Positions 41,410 through 50,230 of a DNA stretch of 64,000 bases are shown piece after piece (within the stretch, counting starts at the first letter, position 1; every line of letters begins with the position of its first letter). The notes under the pieces were generated by a model. The model searched no databases. It was not told the DNA's origin and saw only the letters and a list, made by a program, of their open reading frames with translations. The DNA lies in the NCBI GenBank assembly GCA_963706385.1, contig OY970153.1, positions 992,001 to 1,056,000 on the forward strand. Direction: 5' to 3'. This DNA is from Poindextera sp963706385 (lineage in GTDB: Bacteria; Pseudomonadota; Alphaproteobacteria; Caulobacterales; Caulobacteraceae). A program made the position numbers and the translations under genes.

Positions 41410-43227
41410 ATGTGCGGGATCATTGGAATCGTCGGAACCCGGCCGGTCGTCGGGCGGCTGATCGACAGCCTCAAACGGCTGGAGTACCGGGGCTATGACT
41501 CGGCCGGCGTCGCCACCGTCGAGGACGGCCGGCTCGATCGCCGTCGCGCCGCCGGCAAGATCCGCGCGCTGGAGGCGGTGCTCGACGACAACCCGCTCGC
41601 CGGACAGACCGGCATCGGCCACACCCGTTGGGCGACCCACGGCGCGCCGTCCGAACGCAACGCCCATCCCCAATTCGCCGGCCGGGTGGCGGTCGTGCAC
41701 AACGGAATCATCGAGAATTTCGCCGAGTTGAAGCGTGAACTGGCCGCCGCCGGACACGTCTTCGGGAGCGACACCGACAGCGAAGTGGTCGCCCATCTGA
41801 TCGACGTCGAATTGAACGCGGGCCTGGACCCGGTCGCGGCGCTCAAGGCGGCGCTGGAGCGCATCGAGGGCGCCTATGCGCTGGGCGTGCTGATCCGCGG
41901 CGAGGATGCGTTGGTGATGGGCGCGCGGCGGGGCAGCCCGCTGGTGGTGGGCTATGGCGAGGGCGAGATGTTCATCGGCTCCGACGCGCTCGCCGTCGGA
42001 CCGTTCACCAACCGCATCGCCTATCTGGACGAGGGCGATTTCGTCGCGATCGACCACAAGAACGCGCGGATCTTCGACGCCTCGGGCGCGCCGGTGAAGC
42101 GGCCGATCCGCGTCGTCGCGGCCGCCGCCGCCCTGGTCGAGAAGGGCAATTACCGGCACTTCATGGAAAAGGAGATTCATGAGCAGCCGGAGGCCTGCCA
42201 GCACACCTTGTCCGCCTACGTCGACCCCATCGGCCTGCGGGCCGCCCCGCCACACGGCTTCGACTTCGCCAATATCGAACGGCTGCAGATCGTCGCCTGC
42301 GGCACCGCCTCCTACGCCGGCCTGATCGGCAAATACCTGTTCGAGCGGCTGGCGGATCTTCCAGTCGACGTCGAAGTGGCCTCCGAGTTCCGCTATCGCG
42401 AGCCGGCGCTGCGGGCGGGCACGCTGGCGATCGCGGTCTCCCAGTCGGGCGAGACCGCCGACACCCTGGCGGCCCTGCGCTGGTGCAAGACCCATGGTCT
42501 GACCACGGCGGCCATCGTCAACGCCCACGAATCGACCATGGCCCGCGAGGTCGACGTGATCTGGCCGACCCACGCCGGCCCGGAGATCGGGGTGGCTTCA
42601 ACCAAGGCTTTCACCGCCCAGGTCTCGGTGCTGACGGCCCTGGCCGTGGCGGCGGCGCGTCAGCGGGGCCGGATCGACGCCGCGGAAGAGGCCCGGCTGG
42701 TCGGCGTCCTGTTGGAAGCGCCGCGCCTGCTGTCCGAGGCGCTGCGGGCCGAGGAGGCGATCCAGGCCCTGGTCGCGGACCTCGCCCGGGCGCGCGACGT
42801 GCTCTACCTCGGGCGCGGCGCGATGTATCCGCTCGCCCTTGAAGGCGCGCTGAAACTGAAGGAAATCAGCTATATCCATGCCGAAGGTTATGCGGCGGGT
42901 GAACTCAAACACGGCCCGATCGCCTTGGTCGACGAGCAGACGCCGGTGATTGTCATCGCCCCTTCCGACGCCGCCTTCGAAAAGACCGCCTCCAACATGA
43001 GCGAGGTGATCGCCCGCGGCGGGCGGGTGATCCTGATCACCGATCCGGCGGGCGCGGCCCATGCGCCGGAAGGCTCGCGGGTGATCATCGCGCCGGCCTG
43101 CGACAGGCTGATCGCACCGCTGGTGTTCGCCGCCTCGATCCAGCTTCTGGCCTACCACGTGGCCGTGCAGAAGGGCGCCGATGTGGACCAGCCGCGCAAT
43201 CTGGCCAAATCGGTCACGGTTGAGTAG
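41410..43227 (+). CDS. glmS: Glutamine-fructose-6-phosphate aminotransferase (isomerizing)
   Basis: The 605-residue enzyme has the N-terminal nucleophile Cys (MCGIIGIVGTRPV), a class II glutamine amidotransferase domain (1-240; GHTRWATHGAPS, VVHNGIIENFAELK), and two SIS domains (about 280-600; VACGTASYAG, VSQSGETADTLAALR, EGYAAGELKHGPIAL and ending DQPRNLAKSVTVE). It makes glucosamine-6-phosphate from fructose-6-phosphate and glutamine. No glmS ribozyme-like structure is apparent upstream. galU follows 28 bp later. Confidence 0.97.
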   Translation: MCGIIGIVGTRPVVGRLIDSLKRLEYRGYDSAGVATVEDGRLDRRRAAGKIRALEAVLDDNPLAGQTGIGHTRWATHGAPSERNAHPQFAGRVAVVHNGIIENFAELKRELAAAGHVFGSDTDSEVVAHLIDVELNAGLDPVAALKAALERIEGAYALGVLIRGEDALVMGARRGSPLVVGYGEGEMFIGSDALAVGPFTNRIAYLDEGDFVAIDHKNARIFDASGAPVKRPIRVVAAAAALVEKGNYRHFMEKEIHEQPEACQHTLSAYVDPIGLRAAPPHGFDFANIERLQIVACGTASYAGLIGKYLFERLADLPVDVEVASEFRYREPALRAGTLAIAVSQSGETADTLAALRWCKTHGLTTAAIVNAHESTMAREVDVIWPTHAGPEIGVASTKAFTAQVSVLTALAVAAARQRGRIDAAEEARLVGVLLEAPRLLSEALRAEEAIQALVADLARARDVLYLGRGAMYPLALEGALKLKEISYIHAEGYAAGELKHGPIALVDEQTPVIVIAPSDAAFEKTASNMSEVIARGGRVILITDPAGAAHAPEGSRVIIAPACDRLIAPLVFAASIQLLAYHVAVQKGADVDQPRNLAKSVTVE

Positions 43228-43255
43228 CGGCCGCGAAACGGGCATCTAGCGGCCC

Positions 43256-44131
43256 ATGACCAGACCCATTCGCAAGGCCGTGCTGCCCGTCGCCGGACTT
43301 GGCACCCGCGTGCTGCCCGCCGCCAAGACCACGCCCAAGAACCTGCTGAACGTGGTCGACCGGCCGATCCTCTCCTATGTGGTCGCCGAAGCCCGAGCGG
43401 CGGGGATCGAGCACATGATCTTCGTCACCGGCCGAGGCCAGGGGGCGATCGAGGACTATTTCGATCACCACTTCGAGCTCGAGACCCAGCTCGAAGCCAG
43501 GGGCAAGAGCGAGATCCTGGCCGAACTGAAGGCCGAGCTGGGCGATCCCGGCGAACTGAGCTTCGTGCGCCAGATGCAGCCGCTGGGCCTCGGTCACGCG
43601 GTCTGGTGCGCGCGCGATCTGATCTGCAACGAGCCGTTCGCGGTGATGCTGCCGGACATGCTGATGGCCGCCAATCCACCCGCCCTGGCCCAGGCCGTGG
43701 CGGCCTACGAGAAGGTCGGCGGCAATATCGTGGTGGTCGAGCCCGCGCCCGAGGGCGAGGCGCACAAATACGGCATCGTGGCGCTGGGCGAGCGCGACGG
43801 CCGGCTGGCGCCGATGACCGGCATGGTGGAGAAGCCCGCCCCGGGGACCGAGCCGTCGAACCTGTTCATCAGCGGCCGATACATCCTGCAGCCGGAGATC
43901 TTCACGCTGCTGGGCGCGCAGGAGAAAGGCGCCGGCGGCGAGATTCAGCTTACCGACGCCATGGTCAGGCTGATGGCCAGCCAGAGCTTTCACGCCCTGG
44001 AATACGACGGGGTGACCTACGATTGCGGCGACAAGATCGGGCTGCTGCGCGCCAACGTCGCCTTCGCCCTCGCCCGGCCGGACCTAGCGGTCGCCGCCCG
44101 AGCGATGATCGAGGCCCTGCTGCGGGCCTGA
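43256..44131 (+). CDS. galU: UTP-glucose-1-phosphate uridylyltransferase
   Basis: The 291-residue nucleotidyltransferase has the GalU signature KAVLPVAGLGTRVLPAAKTTPKNLLNVVDRP at the N-terminus, PLGLGHAVWCARDLI, VMLPDMLM and VEKPAPGTEPSNLFISGRYIL. It makes UDP-glucose, substrate of Ugd. It is downstream of glmS (28 bp) and ends 13 bp before a hairpin (44145-44170). Confidence 0.96.
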   Translation: MTRPIRKAVLPVAGLGTRVLPAAKTTPKNLLNVVDRPILSYVVAEARAAGIEHMIFVTGRGQGAIEDYFDHHFELETQLEARGKSEILAELKAELGDPGELSFVRQMQPLGLGHAVWCARDLICNEPFAVMLPDMLMAANPPALAQAVAAYEKVGGNIVVVEPAPEGEAHKYGIVALGERDGRLAPMTGMVEKPAPGTEPSNLFISGRYILQPEIFTLLGAQEKGAGGEIQLTDAMVRLMASQSFHALEYDGVTYDCGDKIGLLRANVAFALARPDLAVAARAMIEALLRA

Positions 44132-44144
44132 CCGCGCGGCTGAA

Positions 44145-44170
44145 TGACCGCGGCGCGAGCGCCGCAGTCA
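44145..44170. terminator. GC-rich hairpin between galU and the Flp pilin gene
   Basis: TGACCGCGGCG (44145-44155) and CGCCGCAGTCA (44160-44170) form an 11-bp stem with one mismatch and a CGAG loop. It sits between two convergent genes, where a bidirectional terminator is expected, but lacks a T-tract on either side. Confidence 0.45.
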
Positions 44171-44182
44171 CCCCGAGCGGGA

Positions 44183-44344
44183 TTACAACGCGGTGGCGAT
44201 GCTGTTGAAGTTTGTCCCGAGGTTGGTGCCGACGGCGGTCACGGCGCCAATGATCACAACCGCGATCAGCGCGACGATAAGGCCGTATTCGATGGCCGTG
44301 GCCCCCAACTCGTCGCGGGCGAAGCGGGAAATCAGATTGTGCAT
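44183..44344 (-). CDS. Flp/Fap-type pilin subunit
   Basis: The 53-residue protein starts MHNLISRFARDELGATAIEYGLIVALIAVVIIG and ends with TNFNSIATAL. The class IVb Flp signature is present: a short basic leader ending in G before ATAIEYGLI, with the conserved Glu at position 5 and Tyr at position 6 of the mature form. The prepilin peptidase would cleave after Gly14. The helical hydrophobic segment (about 15-38) assembles into pili. No tad/cpa cluster is near, so this is an isolated pilin gene. Confidence 0.85.
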   Translation of the reverse strand: MHNLISRFARDELGATAIEYGLIVALIAVVIIGAVTAVGTNLGTNFNSIATAL

Positions 44345-44543
44345 GCGTAGGACTCCGAGTCTCGGTTGACGACAAAGGGCAAGACCGGACAGACCCCATC
44401 CCGTCTTTCCGCGAGACTAAACGCCGCAGCCTTACCGCTCCGTTACCTGAAAGCGTATTTTTCCGAATTCTCTCGTATTTGGCTTCCACTAAGCGGCCGT
44501 GTTGACGCTCACCAAGCCACCGCGCGCCCGGGCGTGGCGCGGC

Positions 44544-45524
44544 CTAACCGTGAAAGCCGCGATACCATTCGACGAACCGCGGCAGGCCGACCTCCAGCGG
44601 AACCCGGGGGGCGTAGCCGGTCAGCGCGGCCAGCCGCGAGACGTCGGCGAAGGTGGCCGAAACATCGCCCGGCTGCATCGGCCGCGGCGTCTGTTTGGCT
44701 CGAACGCCGAGCGCCCGCTCCAAGAGCGCGACGAAGTCGCCCAGGCCGCGCGGCTGGGCGCCGCCGATGTTCAACAGCCGCGCCACGCCAGGCTCGGGCG
44801 GGCGGTCGAGCACGCCGATCACCCCGTTCACGACATCGTCGACATAGGTGAAATCGCGGCTCATCGCCCCGTCGCCGAACACCTCGATCGGTTCGCCGGC
44901 GAGAATCTTCCGGGTGAAGCTGTAATAGGCCATGTCGGGCCGGCCCCACGGGCCATAGACGGTGAAGAACCGCAGTCCCGACTGCGGCAGGCCGTAGAGC
45001 CGCGCGTAGGCCGCGCTCATCAACTCGTCCGAACGTTTCGTCGCCGCATAGAGCGAGACCGGCGCATCGGCCGGATCGTCCTCGGAAAACCCCCGTTCGG
45101 TCAACGGACGCTCACCGTAAACCGAGCTCGACGAAGCGTAGACCAGGTGCCGGAAATCGGCCGCGTGGCGGCAGGCCTCCAGCACCGAAAGATGGCCGAG
45201 CAGGTTGGCGTGGGCGTAGTCGAACGGATGGTCGATCGAATGGCGCACCCCGGCCTGCGCGGCGAGATGCACGATCCGCCGCGCCCCGCTGCGACCCACC
45301 AGGGCGGCGAAGGCCTCGGTCTCGGCGATGTCGAGCCGCTCCAGGCTGAACCCGTCGCGGCCCGCCAGGGTGGCGACCCGCGCCTCCTTCAGGGCGGGAT
45401 CGTAATAGTCGGTGAAGCTGTCGACGCCGACGACCCGTTCGCCCCGGTCCAGCAGCCGCTCGCTCACCGCCCGGCCGACGAACCCGGCCGCGCCGGTCAC
45501 CAGGACAGGCCCCTCGCCGCTCAT
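44544..45524 (-). CDS. NAD-dependent epimerase, UDP-glucuronate 4-epimerase-like
   Basis: The 326-residue extended SDR has the NAD motif VLVTGAAGFVGRAVS, HLAAQAGVRHSIDHPFDYAHANLLGH, the catalytic YxxxK in YAATKRSDELM (Y about 157) and GPWGRPDMAYYSFTRKIL. The RHSI/P-type block and PDMAYYSFT match UDP-glucuronate 4-epimerases that make UDP-galacturonate, fitting ugd in the window. Specificity is inferred. It is divergent from the next SDR gene, 138 bp apart. Confidence 0.88.
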   Translation of the reverse strand: MSGEGPVLVTGAAGFVGRAVSERLLDRGERVVGVDSFTDYYDPALKEARVATLAGRDGFSLERLDIAETEAFAALVGRSGARRIVHLAAQAGVRHSIDHPFDYAHANLLGHLSVLEACRHAADFRHLVYASSSSVYGERPLTERGFSEDDPADAPVSLYAATKRSDELMSAAYARLYGLPQSGLRFFTVYGPWGRPDMAYYSFTRKILAGEPIEVFGDGAMSRDFTYVDDVVNGVIGVLDRPPEPGVARLLNIGGAQPRGLGDFVALLERALGVRAKQTPRPMQPGDVSATFADVSRLAALTGYAPRVPLEVGLPRFVEWYRGFHG

Positions 45525-45662
45525 CCTGAAGTCTCACCCGTCATCGGCGCGTTCCGTCTTCGGCCTGTCCCGTCCTAGCCTAAAGCCAGCCACCGCGCGA
45601 CTGGCGGCGCGGCGGCTTTCGCCTAGACTGGGCCGATCGAACCGCCGGAGCGCCTGAAGGCC

Positions 45663-46532
45663 TTGCATCTGTTCGTTTTCGGACCCGGCTACGTGGGCCT
45701 GGCCCTCGCCCGGCGGCTCATGGCCGGCGGCTGGCGGCTGGCGGCGAGCGCGCGCGGCGAGGCGGCGGGCGCGGCGCTGGCGGCCCAGGGGATCGCGCCG
45801 GTCGATCCGGCGGACACCGCGGCCCTGGCGGGCGCGCTGGCCAGGGCGGACGCCATCCTGGTCACAGCCCCGCCGGACGAGCGGGGTTGCCCCGCGATTG
45901 GCCCGATCGGCGCGGTCCTCGCCGCCGGCGCGGCGGCGGCGCGATGGATCGGCTATCTGTCCTCGACCGGCGTCTATGGCGACCGCGGCGGCGGCTGGGT
46001 GTTCGAGCACAGCGCGCTCGCCGCCCAGTCGGTGGCCGGCGCGCGGCGGGTGGCGGCCGAGCGGGCCTGGCTCGACCTCGCCGCTCGCAGCTTAGGCCCA
46101 GCGGTGACGATCTTCCGCCTGCCGGGCATTTACGGCCCCGGCCGCTCGGCGTTCGATCGCCTGCGCGACGGGACCGCGCGGCGCATCGTGCGGCCGGGCC
46201 AGGTGTTCTCCCGCATCCACGTCGACGACCTGACCGCCGCGCTGGAGGCCTCGATCGCCCGGCCCCGCGCCGGCGGGATCTACAATGTCTGCGACGATGC
46301 GCCATGCCCGCCGCAAGACGTCATCGCCGAGGCCGCCCGCCTGCTGGGCGTCCGACCCCCGCCCGAGGTCGCCTTCGACGAGGCCGACCTGTCGGCGGTC
46401 AGCGCGCGCTTCTTCGCCGAAAGCAAGCGCGTCTCCAACGCCCGGGCCAAGGCCGAGCTCGGCTGGCGACCGGTCTGGCCCAGCTATCGCGAGGGGCTGC
46501 GCGCGATCCTGGAGGCCGAGCGGAGCCGCTAG
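45663..46532 (+). CDS. SDR-family NAD(P)-binding protein, YeeZ-like
   Basis: This 289-residue protein is an atypical short-chain dehydrogenase of the YeeZ type: N-terminal GPGYVGLALARRLMAGG, YLSSTGVYGDRGGGWV, FRLPGIYGPGRSAFDRLRDG and SRIHVDDLTAALEASI. It lacks a clear YxxxK pair of catalytic residues, so enzymatic activity is uncertain. The start is TTG 45663, preceded by GAAGG; no in-frame ATG in the early part fits. Its stop overlaps the convergent hydrolase's last codon by 4 nt. Confidence 0.8.
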   Translation: MHLFVFGPGYVGLALARRLMAGGWRLAASARGEAAGAALAAQGIAPVDPADTAALAGALARADAILVTAPPDERGCPAIGPIGAVLAAGAAAARWIGYLSSTGVYGDRGGGWVFEHSALAAQSVAGARRVAAERAWLDLAARSLGPAVTIFRLPGIYGPGRSAFDRLRDGTARRIVRPGQVFSRIHVDDLTAALEASIARPRAGGIYNVCDDAPCPPQDVIAEAARLLGVRPPPEVAFDEADLSAVSARFFAESKRVSNARAKAELGWRPVWPSYREGLRAILEAERSR

Positions 46533-47269
46533 CCCAGCTCCTCCACCGCCGCGATCAGACGCTCCAGGTCCCGTGGACGCGAGAGGCGATGATCGCCGTC
46601 GCGGATCAAGGTGAAGACCAGGTCTTGCGCCTCCAGGGCGAGGGCGAGGTCCAGGGCGTGGCGCCAAGGCACGTCCGGATCGGCGCCGCCCTGCAGAATG
46701 CGGATGGGCGAGATGATCCCGATCGGGCCCGGCAGGATCGACCAGCGCCGCCCGTCCTCGATCAGGCCGCGGCTGATTGGATAGGGATCGCCGTAATCCG
46801 ATGGCCGGGCCCAGACCCCCTCGCGCTCGATCGCCGCGCGGGCGGCCTCATCGAGCCCGGCCCAGATCAATCGCTCGGTGAAATCCGCGGCTGGCGCGAT
46901 CAGCACCATCCCCGCGATCCGTTCCGGCCGGGCCAGGGCCGCGAGGCAGGCGATCCAGCCGCCCATCGACGAGCCGACCAGCACCAGCGGTCCCTCGGTA
47001 AGCTCATCAATCACCGCCAGGGCGTCGCCGCGCCAGCGGGTCACGGTCCCCTCGATGAAGTCGCCGGACGATTCGCCGTGGCCGAAATAGTCGAAGCGGA
47101 CATAGGCCCGCCCCCGGGCCAGAGCCCAGTCGGCCAGCGCCTGCGCCTTGGTCCCGGCCATGTCGGACTTGAACCCGCCCAGCCAGACCACCGTCGGCCC
47201 GGACCCGGCCACGGCGCGCCAGGCGATCGTCTCGCCATCCCGCTCCAGAACCCCCACGGTCTCGCTCAT
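46529..47269 (-). CDS. Alpha/beta hydrolase
   Basis: The 246-residue alpha/beta hydrolase has VVWLGGFKSDMAGTKA, RFDYFGHGESSGDF, the nucleophile elbow VGSSMGGWIA (Ser about 96), ILQGGADPDVPW and a C-terminal DGDHRLSRP with the catalytic His. This is close to carboxylesterase/acyl-protein-thioesterase-like (ABHD10-type) bacterial proteins. ATG 47269 is chosen over the in-frame upstream 47314. It converges on the SDR gene and is divergent from the GT4 gene, 62 bp apart. Confidence 0.87.
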   Translation of the reverse strand: MSETVGVLERDGETIAWRAVAGSGPTVVWLGGFKSDMAGTKAQALADWALARGRAYVRFDYFGHGESSGDFIEGTVTRWRGDALAVIDELTEGPLVLVGSSMGGWIACLAALARPERIAGMVLIAPAADFTERLIWAGLDEAARAAIEREGVWARPSDYGDPYPISRGLIEDGRRWSILPGPIGIISPIRILQGGADPDVPWRHALDLALALEAQDLVFTLIRDGDHRLSRPRDLERLIAAVEELG

Positions 47270-47331
47270 TCCCCGCTCTCCGCCGAAACCCCGGCATTTA
47301 ATCCCGCCGGCCAAGTCGCTATGCAGGGCGC

Positions 47332-48498
47332 GTGACGCGGCTGCCCCCCCATTTCACTCTTTTGCAGGTGACGCCAGAGCTGGAAACCGGCGGCGCCGAG
47401 CAGACCACGCTGGATGTCGCCGCCGCGGTGGTTCGCGCCGGCGGCCGCTCGATCGTCGCCTCGCGCGGCGGGCGGATGGCGGCCGATCTGATCAAGGGTG
47501 GGACCAGGCTGGTCGAACTGCCGGTCCATTCCAAGAACCCCCTGACCATTCTGGCCAACGCCGCGCGCCTGGCCGGCCTGATCGAGCGCGAGAAGGTCAG
47601 CCTGATCCATGCGCGATCGCGCGCGCCGGCGTTCAGCGCCCTGATCGCCGCCCACGTCATGCGGATTCCGTTCCTGGCCACCTACCACGGGGTCTATGGC
47701 GGCGGGGGGGCGGCCAAGCGCTGGTACAACGCGATCATGACCCGCGGCGATCTGGTGATCGCCAATTCCGAATTCACCCGCGCCCATGTGATCGCCGAGC
47801 ATCATATCGATCCGTCCAGGGTGGTGGCGATCCCTCGCGGGGTCGATCTCTTCCGCTTCGATCCGGCCAAGGTGTCCGCCGAGCGTATCGCCGAGCTTCG
47901 CGCCCGGTGGAGGATCGCTCCGGACGAGGCCCGCGCGAAGATCCTGCTGGCCGGCCGATTGACCCGCTGGAAGGGCCAGCGCCTGTTGATCGAGGCGGCG
48001 GCGCGGCTGAAGGTCGAGGGGCGCGGCGACTTCCTGATCCTGCTGGCCGGCGACGACCAGGGTCGCGACGGCTATCGTCGGGAGCTCGAGACGGCGATCG
48101 CGGACGCCGGGCTGGGCGAGGCCGTGCGCCTAGTTGGCCACTGCGACGACATGCCGGCCGCCTATCTGATCGCCGATATCGTCTGCGCGCCGTCGCTGGA
48201 GCCGGAAGCGTTCGGCCGCACCGCGGTCGAGCCCCAGGTCATGGGCCGGCCGGTGCTGGCCGCCGATCATGGCGGCGCGCGCGAGACCGTGATTCCGGGG
48301 CAGACCGGCTGGCTGGCGGCGCCGGGTGATGCGGCCGTCTGGGCGGCGGCGCTGGCGGCGGCGATCGACGCCGGCCCCGGGCGCCGGGCGGCGATGGGGC
48401 AGGCCGGGATGGCCCGCGCCCGGCGGCTCTATTCCGCCGAGGCCATGTGCGAAGCAACGCTGGCGGTTTACGCTCGCCTGATCGGGAGCCGCGGTTGA
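47332..48498 (+). CDS. Glycosyltransferase family 4
   Basis: The 388-residue GT-B enzyme starts at GTG 47332. It has QVTPELETGGAEQTTLDVAAAVV, HARSRAPAFSALIAA, LATYHGVYGGGG, a donor-site AGRLTRWKGQRLLIEAA and the conserved C-terminal EPEAFGRTAVEPQVMGRPVLAADHGGARET (E..G..E pattern of GT4). It resembles LPS core or O-antigen glycosyltransferases. The linkage and sugar cannot be read. Its stop overlaps the GT9 gene start by 1 nt, giving a two-gene operon. Confidence 0.9.
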   Translation: MTRLPPHFTLLQVTPELETGGAEQTTLDVAAAVVRAGGRSIVASRGGRMAADLIKGGTRLVELPVHSKNPLTILANAARLAGLIEREKVSLIHARSRAPAFSALIAAHVMRIPFLATYHGVYGGGGAAKRWYNAIMTRGDLVIANSEFTRAHVIAEHHIDPSRVVAIPRGVDLFRFDPAKVSAERIAELRARWRIAPDEARAKILLAGRLTRWKGQRLLIEAAARLKVEGRGDFLILLAGDDQGRDGYRRELETAIADAGLGEAVRLVGHCDDMPAAYLIADIVCAPSLEPEAFGRTAVEPQVMGRPVLAADHGGARETVIPGQTGWLAAPGDAAVWAAALAAAIDAGPGRRAAMGQAGMARARRLYSAEAMCEATLAVYARLIGSRG

Positions 48499-49472
48499 TG
48501 GCCAGAGCCAAGAAAATCGAGCGGGTGCTGGTCATCGCCCGGGGGCCGATCGGCCCGTTCGCGCAATCGCTAACGGCCATGCGCCGGATCCGATCCGCCC
48601 ATCCGGACGCGCAGATCAGCTTGCTGACCACCGCGCCGTTCGAGGCGCTGAGCCGGGCCTGCCCCTATTTCGACGCGGTCGACATTGACGGCGAGCCGGA
48701 GGACTTCGGTGAGTGGGCCGAGTTGATCGGCTGGCTGCGCGCGGCGCGGTTCGACCGGGCCTATGACCTGGAAGGCTCGGCCTGGACCAACCGTCTGTTC
48801 CAGTTTCTGCGGCCGTTTCCGCCGAAATGGTCGGGAGAGGCTTTTGGCTGCGCGCTGCCCCATCGCAACCCCGATCGCGTCGCCATGCACCCCTTGGAGC
48901 GCCAAGCCGACCAGCTGAAGGCGGCCGGGATCTGGCCCGACGCGCCGATCGAGCCGGGTGCGGCCCCCCCGCCCGATGCGTCCTGGATCGCCCGCTTCAT
49001 TCTCGATTCGCGCACCCAGCCGAGACCGCACGTGCTGCTGGTCCCCGACGCGACGGCCGAGCCGGCGGAAAGGCGCTGGCCGACGCAATCCTACGGCGAT
49101 CTGGCCCAGACGCTGCGCGGCGAGGGTTACGGCGTCATCATCCTGGGCGGGACGGAGGAAAGCGCCCTGGCGCTGGCGATCCAGCGCCGCGTGCCCGTCC
49201 GGGACATGACTGGGCGAACCGACTACGCTCAGGTCGCCGCCCTCGCCTGCCGCGCGGTTTTGGCCATCGGCGCCGACACTGGCCTGATGCACCTAGTGGC
49301 GGCCGCCGGCGCGCCAAGCCTGATCCTGTGTTCGAAGGACGCCGATCCGCTCCGTTCGGGACCGCGCGGCCACGTCGCCGCGCTCTGCGCGCGGACGTTG
49401 GCCGAACTTTCGGTTGACGAGGTTCTGCGGGCCGCCAAACGCCTGATGCCGCCGCTTCGCAAAACCATGTGA
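48498..49472 (+). CDS. Glycosyltransferase family 9 (heptosyltransferase-like)
   Basis: The 324-residue protein has the GT9 layout: N-terminal VLVIARGPIGPFAQSLTAMRRIRSAHP, RAYDLEGSAWTNRLFQFL, the donor-binding middle GVIILGGTEESALA and ACRAVLAIGADTGLMHLVAAAGAPSLIL. GT9 enzymes add heptose to the LPS inner core. The ADP-heptose biosynthesis genes are not here. It starts at ATG 48498, coupled to GT4, and ends 105 bp before infC. Confidence 0.9.
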   Translation: MARAKKIERVLVIARGPIGPFAQSLTAMRRIRSAHPDAQISLLTTAPFEALSRACPYFDAVDIDGEPEDFGEWAELIGWLRAARFDRAYDLEGSAWTNRLFQFLRPFPPKWSGEAFGCALPHRNPDRVAMHPLERQADQLKAAGIWPDAPIEPGAAPPPDASWIARFILDSRTQPRPHVLLVPDATAEPAERRWPTQSYGDLAQTLRGEGYGVIILGGTEESALALAIQRRVPVRDMTGRTDYAQVAALACRAVLAIGADTGLMHLVAAAGAPSLILCSKDADPLRSGPRGHVAALCARTLAELSVDEVLRAAKRLMPPLRKTM

Positions 49473-49577
49473 TCCGGGCGCCTTGATCGCGGGGTTCCCC
49501 TCCGTCATATTTCCCCTTGTGCGTCGCGACATTCTCGCGCGCCTTATTTGCGTCAACTGCCGAAGGAGAGCCCGCCT

Positions 49578-50111
49578 ATTCGTCGCCCCATGCCCGCGCC
49601 CCCGTCCAAGGACGGTCCGCGCATCAATGATGAGATCCGTGTCCCCCGCGTGCTCCTGATCGACGAGCACGGTGAGAAACAAGGGATCATGCCCACCACC
49701 TCCGCGCTCGAAGCCGCCGAGGAAGCCGGTTTGGACCTAGTCGAGGTTTCCCCCAATTCGGACCCGCCAGTCTGCAAGATCCTCGATTACGGAAAATATA
49801 AATTCCAGGAACAGAAGAAAAAGGGCGAGGCGCGCAAGCGTCAGAAGCTGGTTGAAATCAAGGAAATCAAGCTTCGTCCAAACATTGACACGCATGACTA
49901 CGACGTCAAGGCCAAGGCCATGCACCGCTTCTTCGAAGAGGGCGACAAGGTCAAGGTGACGCTGCGGTTCCGCGGCGGGGAGATGCGACATCCCGAGCTG
50001 GGCATGAAGCTGCTTCAGCAGGTCAAGACCGACTTCGAACCGGTGGCCAAGGTCGAGTACGAGCCGCGCATGGAAGGCCGTCAGATGATCATGATCCTGG
50101 CGCCGCGATAG
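49578..50111 (+). CDS. infC: Translation initiation factor IF-3, with ATT start codon
   Basis: The 177-residue product has the IF-3 linker and domains: GPRINDEIRVPRVLLIDEHGEKQG, LDLVEVSPNSDPPVCKILDYGKYKFQEQKKK and IKLRPNIDTHDYDVKAKA, ending RQMIMILAPR. The family's N-terminal IRRP motif is encoded by ATT 49578 CGT CGC CCC, with AAGGAG 9 bp upstream. ATG 49590 would be 21 bp from that site. Thus an ATT start is supported. In E. coli, infC also uses AUU, and IF-3 represses its own synthesis through that codon. An MFS gene, not rpmI, follows. Confidence 0.93.
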   Translation: MRRPMPAPPSKDGPRINDEIRVPRVLLIDEHGEKQGIMPTTSALEAAEEAGLDLVEVSPNSDPPVCKILDYGKYKFQEQKKKGEARKRQKLVEIKEIKLRPNIDTHDYDVKAKAMHRFFEEGDKVKVTLRFRGGEMRHPELGMKLLQQVKTDFEPVAKVEYEPRMEGRQMIMILAPR

Positions 50112-50230
50112 AGGGCGTGAGCCGGCTGACGGCCGGCCAAGTGACCAAAAGGATACGCCTCAAGGCTTGATGCGGCGCTCTCGGGCCGGACGGCTTGCCG
50201 CGCCTCGCCTGAGAGACTATCTGCGCTCGC

